In this document: in pieces, positions 26,232-33,291 of the stretch
Layout of the letters: every line of letters begins with the position of its first letter
How positions within the stretch are numbered: position 1 is the stretch's first letter
DNA from: Geobacter sp.
GTDB lineage: Bacteria > Desulfobacterota > Desulfuromonadia > Geobacterales > DSM-12255
Assembly (NCBI GenBank): GCA_009886125.1
Contig: VFJK01000142.1
Span: 1 to 33,789 of the forward strand
Length of the DNA: 33,789 nucleotides
Reading direction: 5' to 3'
Made by a program: the position numbers and the translations under genes
The notes under the pieces: generated by a model
What the model saw: only the letters and a program-made list of their open reading frames with translations
Told to the model about the DNA's origin: nothing
The model's database searches: none

Positions 26232-27653
26232 TCATTTTATAATTTCTGCGGTGAATCGGTACAGTTTCCCGCCTCTCCACCCTTCCGGCGAAAGACCTGC
26301 CTTCATGGCAAGCTGCTTCAGGTAGGTATCGAGATCCCACCCCTCTTCAACAGGGACCTGAGGCAGGAAAACGCTGCTCCTGCCTGATGCTTCAAGATAG
26401 ACACCATGCGTGCCGATTTCGATCTCACCTGCTCCGGCAACCGGCTCCATAGGCGACAGCACTGTCACCTCCAGATCAAGGTTCGGCAGCTCCTCGGGTC
26501 GCACCGGCTTGAAGCGCGGGTCTCTGGATGCCGCAGCGACTGCATTCTGGATGACCGACCGATACAGTGCCGTATATGCCTGTATGCTGCCGATACAGCC
26601 TCGCAATCTGCCGTTCTTCTCCTTCAGAGTTACGAACACGGCTCCGTCCGCCTTCATCCGAAGGTCTGAACCGTTCCAGACAGGAAGAGGTCCGCCCGTT
26701 ACCTGGCGCTCTACCGTGCTTTTGGCGAGGGTCAGAATCTCTTTACGGACAGCGGGAGAAATCTGCTTTTTATAAAAGCCTGCGGCACCATATCCGACAA
26801 CACGTTTTGTATCTCCTGAAACAGCACCGGAATCCGCATACTTGAATATCTTCGCTTCAGTCGCTCCGGCCCCCCTGGCAGCCGCCATCCCGTACAGGAC
26901 CGGGGCGCCGCCGCATGCCTCCCCTTCTCTGCTCTGGAGCAGCCGTTCAAGATCACCTGCAGAGAGGCGCTCGACCGCATCGAGAACTTTTCTGTCCATA
27001 CCGGATGCGGTTCTGCTGTCATGGTAATGGGAAAGATCGGTGCTGATCACAAGAAGTGCATGTTCATCATTTTTGAGAATCGTCGCGATCCTGTCCGAAA
27101 GGTGACGGTACGATTCAACCGTCATCCTCCCGACGAGGATCGGTACGACACTGAAATCCTTGAGCGATCTCTGCAAAAAGGGGAGCTGTACCTCAAGTGA
27201 ATGCTCACGCTCGAACGGCTCCGCTGAGAGCTTCACGCCATCCTTGTCACTGGCAATCGAACGGGCAAGGGATTCATCGACTTTGACAACGCCGAGCGGC
27301 GTCTTCAGACCACCTCCGGGATATACTGCCGCACCGTGTATATCGGAATAGTGGGTCGGACCGATCAGGATGACTTTCCTGATATCCTTCCCTTTCAGTT
27401 GTGCGTACGAATATCCGGCTACACCTCCGGAGTAGATGTAGCCGGCATGAGGCGCGACAAGAGCAAGAAGCCTCCCCTCGTCAGGAGCCTCAGCGGGCTG
27501 TGAAAGATACCGGTCTACATCGGCAGCCAGAAGCTTTTTATCAGCAGGATAGAAACTGCCTGCAACCGCAGGCTCCTTGACCCCGCCGCTGCAGGCACAG
27601 GGGAAGAGTACCATCAGAAGCATCGTCTTCAACAGATATCTCAATCGTCTCAT
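26232..27653 (-). CDS. AmmeMemoRadiSam system Memo (AmrB)-AMMECR1 (AmrA) fusion with an export-type N-terminus
   Basis: A 473-aa fusion. A hydrophobic N-terminus (about 1-22, ending FPCAC) resembles a signal peptide, possibly a weak lipoprotein signal. Residues about 25-295 are a Memo/AmrB domain (AVAGSFYPAD, APHAGYIYSG, GPTHYSD, REHSLEVQLPF, STDLSHYH and the conserved Cys in EACGGAP). Residues about 300-473 are an AMMECR1/AmrA domain with LRGCIGS and RDPRFKPV. The biochemical function of the system is not established. The start at 27653 has GAGG 7 bases upstream. Further upstream the frame runs into a repeat element. The radical SAM partner gene lies immediately upstream. Confidence 0.9.
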   Translation of the reverse strand: MRRLRYLLKTMLLMVLFPCACSGGVKEPAVAGSFYPADKKLLAADVDRYLSQPAEAPDEGRLLALVAPHAGYIYSGGVAGYSYAQLKGKDIRKVILIGPTHYSDIHGAAVYPGGGLKTPLGVVKVDESLARSIASDKDGVKLSAEPFEREHSLEVQLPFLQRSLKDFSVVPILVGRMTVESYRHLSDRIATILKNDEHALLVISTDLSHYHDSRTASGMDRKVLDAVERLSAGDLERLLQSREGEACGGAPVLYGMAAARGAGATEAKIFKYADSGAVSGDTKRVVGYGAAGFYKKQISPAVRKEILTLAKSTVERQVTGGPLPVWNGSDLRMKADGAVFVTLKEKNGRLRGCIGSIQAYTALYRSVIQNAVAAASRDPRFKPVRPEELPNLDLEVTVLSPMEPVAGAGEIEIGTHGVYLEASGRSSVFLPQVPVEEGWDLDTYLKQLAMKAGLSPEGWRGGKLYRFTAEIIK

Positions 27654-27691
27654 GAATTCACCTCGTATGGGCAATCTGATCCCCCCTGACA

Positions 27692-27848
27692 CCTTGCCGG
27701 GGAGAGCCGTATCGAACGGAAACAGCCGGGGCTCATCGCCGGCAGTAAAGTTTCTATATTTGCACCGGTCAACCTGTGCCGAAAACGAGCACCAGGGAAG
27801 AAACAGAAGCATAGGCGTTGCAGTGAGAGACGGTTCTCCCCGGCAAGG
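27692..27848. repeat. Palindromic-end element, family 1, copy B (opposite orientation)
   Basis: A 157-bp element with 19-bp terminal inverted repeats (CCTTGCCGGGGAGA..CCGT, one mismatch). Its reverse complement aligns with copy A along the whole length, including GGCACAGG(C/T)TGACCGGT in the centre. It separates the two AmmeMemoRadiSam genes and lies about 40 bases before the start of the fusion gene. Confidence 0.87.
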
Positions 27849-27872
27849 ATCGGAAGATGCAGCTCCCCGGGA

Positions 27873-29000
27873 TCAGATTTTCGTCCCTCCATCGATAAGT
27901 CCGACACCATCGATCTTCTCGTTACAAAATCTGCACCTGCCCCCCTTCAAATGCCGCTCAAGCACACTGAATCCGGAGCGTTTTATTACTATTTTCCGGC
28001 ATCTGGGGCAGAACGTGCTGTTGCCGGGATGCCCCGGCACGTTACCGATATACGGGTATTTCAGCCCGGCCTTTATTGCAATCTCGCGTGCCATCTCCAG
28101 TGTACTGACAGGGGTCGGCTGCACAGAGGTCATGCGGTAAAGCGGGAAGAAACGGGAGAAGTGAACCGGGGTCTGAGATCCCAAATTCTGGCGTATCCAG
28201 CCGCACATCTCCGAGATCATACCCGGACTGTCGTTGTATCCGGGGATCACGAGATTAGTTACCTCCAGCCAGACACCATGCTTCCGGTAATTTCTGAGTG
28301 TTTCGAGGACAGGTGCAAGCTCGGCTTCGCAGACAGAGTCATAGAATTTCTCGGAAAAACCCTTGAGATCGATATTTGCCGCATCCAGATGTCTGCAGAG
28401 TTCGGCATGCGGCTCCGGATTGATAAAGCCGTTTGAATGGGTGACTGCAAGAATCCCTTTTGAGCGGGCAGCCTTTGCAGAATCGAGCATGTATTCAAAG
28501 TAGGTTGTCGGCTCGGTGTAGGTGAATGCAATGCTCTTGCACCCCTGTGACTGCGCCATCTGCGGTAGCTGGGAAGATGGGGTGAAGATGTTGCGGGACT
28601 CGGCAGGGGATATCTGGGAGATCTCCCAGTTCTGACAGAACTTGCAGCGAAGGTTGCACCCTGCACAGGCCAGGGAGAACGACCTTGAAGTCGGATGAAA
28701 GTTGAAGAACGGCTTTTTTTCAACGGGGTCGACATTGATCGAACAAGGAAGCGCGTAACCGAGAGAGACCAGTTTTCCGGTAAAATTTTTCCGGGCCCGG
28801 CAGAACCCCGTCGTCCCTTCAGGGATCGTGCAGCGCCTCGGGCAGAGCCCGCAGCGTACCGTCCCCTTGGCGTCATCAAGACGCTGATACCAACTCGACT
28901 CCTTGCGCCCGGCAAGGTCCGAAACTATCTCCCGGGCATGGGAGTTGAGCGCAAGCGCTGAGATGCAGGCGGTTTTGATGAATGTCCGACGCGAGATCAT
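27873..29000 (-). CDS. AmmeMemoRadiSam system radical SAM protein (AmrS) with a Tat-like signal
   Basis: A 375-aa member of the AmrS/PflA-like radical SAM family. The iron-sulfur motif CNLRCKFC is at residues 115-122. It is preceded by an N-terminal Cys cluster (CGLCPRRC at 50-57, Cys67) and followed at the C-terminus by a zinc-ribbon-like CPRC...CRFC, both usual for AmrS. The N-terminus MISRRTFIKTACISALAL is a good twin-arginine (Tat) motif with hydrophobic core. This is surprising for an enzyme needing SAM and an electron donor. AGGA lies about 8 bases before the ATG. It is upstream of, and codirectional with, the Memo-AMMECR1 fusion. Confidence 0.9.
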   Translation of the reverse strand: MISRRTFIKTACISALALNSHAREIVSDLAGRKESSWYQRLDDAKGTVRCGLCPRRCTIPEGTTGFCRARKNFTGKLVSLGYALPCSINVDPVEKKPFFNFHPTSRSFSLACAGCNLRCKFCQNWEISQISPAESRNIFTPSSQLPQMAQSQGCKSIAFTYTEPTTYFEYMLDSAKAARSKGILAVTHSNGFINPEPHAELCRHLDAANIDLKGFSEKFYDSVCEAELAPVLETLRNYRKHGVWLEVTNLVIPGYNDSPGMISEMCGWIRQNLGSQTPVHFSRFFPLYRMTSVQPTPVSTLEMAREIAIKAGLKYPYIGNVPGHPGNSTFCPRCRKIVIKRSGFSVLERHLKGGRCRFCNEKIDGVGLIDGGTKI

Positions 29001-29017
29001 GAATGTGTCCTGGATTC

Positions 29018-29193
29018 GGCAGTTGGAAGCTGCCGGTGAGAGCGCCTCAGGGCTGTTTCGTCGTAATTCTTGGCGAAATGGAGCGTAAAGCCGATATTGT
29101 CTGAGCGCAGCGAGTTTATCGGCTGTAGCGAAATGAGCCTAGAATTACAGAAGCAGCCCGTCAGCGCGAATGCCGGCGGTTTTCAACTGCCGG
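29018..29193. repeat. Long palindromic element, family 2, copy 1
   Basis: About 176 bp folding as one long imperfect hairpin. The left arm GGCAGTTGGAAGCTGCCGG...GTAATTCTTGGCGAAAT pairs with the right arm ending CCGGCGGTTTTCAACTGCC. The centre is AGCCGATA-loop-TATCGGCT with CTGAGCGCAGCGAGTT in the loop. A second copy lies at 32094-32267. It lies just upstream of the amrS ribosome binding site. Confidence 0.87.
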
Positions 29194-29258
29194 ATCCAAT
29201 GCCGGCGGTTTTCAACTGCCGGATCCAATGCCGGCGGTTTTCAACTGCCGGACCCAAT
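29169..29258. repeat. Three tandem copies of a 29-bp unit
   Basis: The unit, starting TGCCGGCGGTTTTCAACTGC, is repeated at 29171, 29200 and 29229, almost without change (GGATCC becomes GGACCC in the last). The first unit is also the right end of family 2 copy 1, so the tract is an amplification of that terminus. Confidence 0.93.
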
Positions 29259-29275
29259 ACAATGATCAAATTCTG

Positions 29276-29437
29276 AATACGTGCCGGGGAGAGCCGTCTC
29301 TCACTGCAACGCTCTGCTTCTGCACCCTTTACGGAGTTGTAAGTGAATGGCCCAAGATTGACCTGCATAGCCTGTTGTCGTTCCGTCTTCGGAAGCCCCG
29401 CTGTTTCCGTTCGATACAGCTCTCCCCGGCACGTATT
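29276..29437. repeat. Palindromic-end element, family 1, copy C (divergent centre)
   Basis: A 162-bp element with 22-bp terminal inverted repeats (AATACGTGCCGGGGAGAGC..GT, one mismatch). The flanking interior segments TCTCACTGCAACGC and CTGTTTCCGTTCGATAC match copies A and B, but the central about 70 bp are unrelated to them. It ends 2 bases from the stop codon of the spermidine-synthase-like gene. Confidence 0.85.
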
Positions 29438-29439
29438 CC

Positions 29440-31722
29440 CTATATTTTAACCTTTTTCCCATGGAGATAAAGACAAAAAAAACTCCCCCCCTTCAGCATG
29501 ATAAGGATCATCGCCGTTGCTGAAAACCCGAGCAGCGGGAGCAGCAGCGCCCCGCCGACCACCCCGCCGAGCCACCCGCCCAGAAGATCGAACCCGTACA
29601 CCAGTGAAGTCCCAGGGGCTCCGTTTTGAGCTGTCAGTCTCGTCGCAGGGGGGAACTGCGCTCCTGCGGCAAAACCGGTCAGCAGAAGAAGCGGCAGCAG
29701 GGTCAGATATACGGCCGCATGTGAAGCACCTGTCGACAGCAGCATACCGGAAGAGATCATCCAGAGGAGCCCTGAAATGACCATCAGCAGGATCTCCCCG
29801 GAAAAAAGCCACCTTACATCCGAAGCTTCAGAGTGAGGAGTGCTGGAGGTAATCCTGCTCCCTGCCCAGAGACCAGTCATGAAAACCGCTATCAGAAGAC
29901 CGATAGACTGCAGCATGACCCCCTGGAAAAGCTGGAAGATAAAGAAAAACGAGAGTTCAAGCAGCATTGCAGAGAAGCCGGTTGTGGCGATCATCCAGAT
30001 CACGGAGACTCTGGACCGCCTCCCGGAAAAAGCAGCGATACCGGCAGCAACACATAAGATGGCAGCTGCAAGGGGCACCGGATTGACCCTTCGCATCATC
30101 TCCAGAGCAGACTTCATCTCCGGGTTGAACAGGGTTGTCATGTACGAAAGATGCCTGGTAAGAAGATAGGGAGAGTAATCACTGTTAATGACTCCGCCAT
30201 CGCCGACACTGTTTTTGAACCACTGGAGTTGCGTGCCGCTGGTAAGCCACTCAAGATGCTGAGCGTTTATGAGCAGGGTGTTCACACCTCTCGATGCAAG
30301 TCGTCCGGAGAGGTCTGTTGCAGACAGTTTCTCCACAGAAAGCGTTGCTGAGGCGACAAAAAGGTTCCTCTCTCCCGGCACGATCAGCAGGTGAGGAAAA
30401 GCATTCCCGAGTGTGGCAGTCAGAGACCTTGTCACCTCTTTCAGATCGTCCCCGTAGTAAGAAAGGGACCCGGCTGACCCCAGGCTTACGATCCCGTCCG
30501 GGGCGAGGACCCTTTTCAGCGCGGCAAAGAATTCGGCAGTGAAATAGCGATTTTCCTGAAGATTCTGCGGCAGCGCCTCCCCCAGCAGAACAACATCATA
30601 ACGGATCCCGGTATCGCGAAGAAATGCCCTGCCGTCCTTATGGTGGATATGGACTCTGGGATCATTGAGTTCCTTATGTATGGCTTCTGGGGCATATTCC
30701 CCGATTGTCGCAAGAAGGGCAGGATCACGCTCCGGATAGTCGATCCTCTCGACGGTCCGATGTTTAAGGACCTCTGTTATCAGCCCCCCTGCCCCGCCCC
30801 CGAGGAGGAGCACCCTCCGTGGAGAGGGGTGCGCCAGCAGAGGGATATGTGCAGACTCCTCGATCCGTGCAGTGTCAGGATCCGGAAGCGAAAGGACCGG
30901 AACGCCGTCGGTAAAGAAGGTGAACTGCTCACCGTTTCTGATAACTGCAATGTTCTGATACGGGGTACTTCTGACTGAGACCAGAGATTCATCGTGCCAC
31001 TGCAGCCGTAATGATCCATCTTCCAGAAAGTACGCACCCGGGTAGAACATAATAAGTGCTGCCAGGAGAGGGATGAAGAGAATGGCTCTACCGGTATGTT
31101 TCATGAGAGCCGGGATAATCGCCCAAAGGAAAAAACAGATAGCCGTGTTCATAAGGAGGAGGAGCGCGGAAATCTGAAAGGGGCGGAGGTATGGCGTCAG
31201 GATGAATGCAACAGCTGCTCCGCCGATGACCGTACCGACAGTATCGACTCCGTATACCCTGCCGGGAGAGTCGGCACCGCGCCCGGTGAACCCGGCATGA
31301 ATGAGCGTGACCAGGAAAAACTGTGCACCGTGGATAATTGCCAGCGGAAAGATAATCGCTATCGAAGAGAGCAGGATCTGCCAGAATGAAGCGCCCTCAT
31401 GAAGGGGGAGGGAGAATACGAACCGGTAGGAGCGGGAAAGAAAGAGCATTGCCGGAAAGAGCAGTGAGAAGAGTATGGTCAGATGAATGAAGCGGGAGAA
31501 AGCACGGCAGGGATCTTTCATGAAACGGCCTGCAGCAAAAACTCCGAGCGACTCTGCCGCGATCCAGTTCCCGATTATAAGACCTACATACAACTCGCTT
31601 CCAGCATACTGAGACAACAGCTCCCGCAGCAGTGTCGTCTGGGCGATCATACCAGCGGCGCCGATCGAAAGGATCGCGGCCGTACAGGCAGCAGGCACGC
31701 GTGAGAGGCCTCCCCTAGCCAC
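29440..31722 (-). CDS. Polytopic membrane protein with spermidine-synthase-like domain (active site degenerate)
   Basis: A 760-aa protein. The N-terminal part (about 10-230) has about six to seven membrane helices. Residues about 250-460 form a spermidine-synthase-like Rossmann domain with SAM-site motif VLLLGGGAGG (about 304-313). The C-terminal part (about 555-755) adds about six more helices. Where aminopropyltransferases have a catalytic D-x-x-D, this protein has LLGEALPQN (about 379-387). The acidic residue at the end of strand 2 is in YPERDP rather than the usual ELDP. A true polyamine synthase activity is therefore doubtful. The start is uncertain: a GTG at 31722 overlaps the SUI1 gene by 8 bases, and a GTG at 31698 follows AGGGGAGG. 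Confidence 0.82.
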   Translation of the reverse strand: MARGGLSRVPAACTAAILSIGAAGMIAQTTLLRELLSQYAGSELYVGLIIGNWIAAESLGVFAAGRFMKDPCRAFSRFIHLTILFSLLFPAMLFLSRSYRFVFSLPLHEGASFWQILLSSIAIIFPLAIIHGAQFFLVTLIHAGFTGRGADSPGRVYGVDTVGTVIGGAAVAFILTPYLRPFQISALLLLMNTAICFFLWAIIPALMKHTGRAILFIPLLAALIMFYPGAYFLEDGSLRLQWHDESLVSVRSTPYQNIAVIRNGEQFTFFTDGVPVLSLPDPDTARIEESAHIPLLAHPSPRRVLLLGGGAGGLITEVLKHRTVERIDYPERDPALLATIGEYAPEAIHKELNDPRVHIHHKDGRAFLRDTGIRYDVVLLGEALPQNLQENRYFTAEFFAALKRVLAPDGIVSLGSAGSLSYYGDDLKEVTRSLTATLGNAFPHLLIVPGERNLFVASATLSVEKLSATDLSGRLASRGVNTLLINAQHLEWLTSGTQLQWFKNSVGDGGVINSDYSPYLLTRHLSYMTTLFNPEMKSALEMMRRVNPVPLAAAILCVAAGIAAFSGRRSRVSVIWMIATTGFSAMLLELSFFFIFQLFQGVMLQSIGLLIAVFMTGLWAGSRITSSTPHSEASDVRWLFSGEILLMVISGLLWMISSGMLLSTGASHAAVYLTLLPLLLLTGFAAGAQFPPATRLTAQNGAPGTSLVYGFDLLGGWLGGVVGGALLLPLLGFSATAMILIMLKGGSFFCLYLHGKKVKI

Positions 31723-32080
31723 CTGCAGCCTTGACCTTGTAGCCTCGTGCCGAAAGCTCCGCCATCAGGAGATCTCGATGGTCACCCTGAATCTCGATGA
31801 CTCCGTCCTTGACCGTACCACCGGTCCCGCAGCGCTTTTTCAGCTCACCTGCCAGGGCACTGATTCCGGCATCATCCAGAGGGACCCCGACAATAACAGA
31901 AACCGTCTTCCCGCCGCGCCCTTTCGATTCCCGCCTGATACGGACGATCCCGTCACTAGTTGGCGAAGCGCTCTTTTTCCGGCAGACACAGGCTTGAGCA
32001 GCCTTGCCGCAGCCGGGGCAGATCCGGCCGATCGTAGACGAATAGACCAGCGTGCTGTTGCAATTCCCATATTTTTTCAT
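31715..32080 (-). CDS. yciH: YciH/SUI1 (eIF1-like) translation factor family protein
   Basis: A 121-aa protein. The N-terminus has a small Cys cluster (RICPGCGKAAQACVCRK) typical of bacterial YciH proteins. It is followed by a SUI1 domain: VRIRRESKGRGGKTVSVIVG, KKRCGTGGTVKDGVIEIQGD and a final LSARGYKVKAAGG. The eIF1-like fold contacts the small ribosomal subunit and in E. coli affects initiation fidelity, though the protein is not essential. I chose the ATG at 32080, with GGAG 4 bases upstream. The 6-codon longer form reads back into a repeat element. It overlaps the next gene by 8 bases. Confidence 0.9.
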   Translation of the reverse strand: MKKYGNCNSTLVYSSTIGRICPGCGKAAQACVCRKKSASPTSDGIVRIRRESKGRGGKTVSVIVGVPLDDAGISALAGELKKRCGTGGTVKDGVIEIQGDHRDLLMAELSARGYKVKAAGG

Positions 32081-32093
32081 AACTCTCCGTGTC

Positions 32094-32267
32094 TGCATTT
32101 GTGGTCTGCCGGGATGAGAGCCTTAGGGGTATTTCGTCGCAATCCTTAGCGAAATGAAGCGTAAAGCCGATACTGTCTGAGCGCAGCGAGTTTATCGGCT
32201 GAAGCGAAATGAGCTTAGGATTGCAGAAATAGCACGTCAGCTCGAATGCCGGCAGATCGCAAATGCG
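32094..32267. repeat. Long palindromic element, family 2, copy 2
   Basis: A 174-bp element with the same layout and central AGCCGATA...TATCGGCT hairpin as copy 1. Its ends (TGCATTTGTGGTCTGCCGGG and CCGGCAGATCGCAAATGCG) pair with each other but differ in the outer part from those of copy 1. It lies directly upstream of the yciH ribosome binding site and 11 bases after the methyltransferase stop. Confidence 0.87.
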
Positions 32268-32278
32268 TACTACGTTGA

Positions 32279-33274
32279 TTATCGCTTCACCCCGACCATT
32301 ATACCTGCTCCGTTTGGGAGTTCCACTGGCAACCGCCTGACATCGTGAAGCCCTGACGCAGTCAACATGTCAGACAGTTCCCCTTGAGAGTACGAGCGCC
32401 CGGCAGAGGTTCCCAGAAGCATGTTCAGCGAGAAGAGCGCCGGGAACAGCGGGCCGTCTTTGGTATCGTTGAGGATGAACTCCTGGACCAGCAGCATCCC
32501 GCCCGGCTGCAGTGCAGCAGCCCCCCGGCGAAGTATGTTCAGACACCCCTCAGGACCTTCGGAATGGAGGATATGTGAAAGCCAGGCAACATCAAAACCG
32601 CCAGAAATGGCATCGACATCAAAATCTCCGGAAATGAAGTTGATCCTGCTCTCAAGACCAAAACGGGCAATCGTGGTCTCCGCAAAAACCCGGGTGGTGG
32701 GAAGATCGAAGACCGTTGCCGAAAGCGCGGGAAACTGCCGGCAGAAATAGATCGCATAGGTACCGGGACCGCCCCCCAGATCAAGGAGCCTCTGCCTGCC
32801 GGAAAGGTCGATACTGCCTGCAACCAGGGGCGCCAGCTGACTGGCCAGATTGAACATCCCCATCAGAAAGCTCTCCCGCTCCTCGGCTTCATCCCCATGG
32901 GAGACACTGCCTCTGACCGGACCGCCGTTTTTGACAGCTACGGGCAGCCTGGCCCAGCCCCCCATGAGATGATGGTGATGCATGATGATATGACCAAGGT
33001 AATCCGGCGCGGCGCGGACAAGGTGAGCGGCGGCGAAACCGGTCAGAGCATATTGATCATCTTCCTTCACCACAAGATCCAGAGAGGCCAGAGCGTCAAG
33101 CAGCATGGCAGTGGCACGCGGATCAGAGCCGCAGCTCTGCGCCACTTCACCTGCGGTTCCTGGCTTGCCAGCCAGAGAAGAGAAAAGATCGAGCTTTACC
33201 CCGGCATGCAGTGCGCATACCCCCCAGTACCCGCCGGAAAACTGCAGAAGTCCGGGAATCGTCCAGTTATTCAT
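32279..33274 (-). CDS. SAM-dependent O-methyltransferase (acetylserotonin/COMT-like family)
   Basis: A 331-aa protein with an N-terminal winged-helix dimerisation domain (about 10-100). The Methyltransf_2 domain has LLDLGGGPGTYAIYF (163-177, SAM-binding loop I), FDLPTT (189-194) and AWLSHILHSEGPEGCLNILR, where the first His of SHILHS is in the position of the family catalytic base. The C-terminus ends VELPNGAGIMVGVKR, usual for the family. A strong AAGGAGGT lies 8 bases before the ATG, 17 bases after the GDSL lipase stop, so the two are probably co-transcribed. The substrate cannot be inferred. Confidence 0.87.
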   Translation of the reverse strand: MNNWTIPGLLQFSGGYWGVCALHAGVKLDLFSSLAGKPGTAGEVAQSCGSDPRATAMLLDALASLDLVVKEDDQYALTGFAAAHLVRAAPDYLGHIIMHHHHLMGGWARLPVAVKNGGPVRGSVSHGDEAEERESFLMGMFNLASQLAPLVAGSIDLSGRQRLLDLGGGPGTYAIYFCRQFPALSATVFDLPTTRVFAETTIARFGLESRINFISGDFDVDAISGGFDVAWLSHILHSEGPEGCLNILRRGAAALQPGGMLLVQEFILNDTKDGPLFPALFSLNMLLGTSAGRSYSQGELSDMLTASGLHDVRRLPVELPNGAGIMVGVKR

Positions 33275-33291
33275 CGTCTGTTACCTCCTTG

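Noticed and set aside
29169-29258. Regular repeats considered as a CRISPR array
   Set aside because: The 29-bp units are directly tandem without unique spacers and belong to a palindromic element. No cas gene is present.
24674-29437. Family 1 elements considered as insertion sequences or as coding genes
   Set aside because: They are only about 160 bp, without an internal open frame of their own. At most they are non-autonomous elements.
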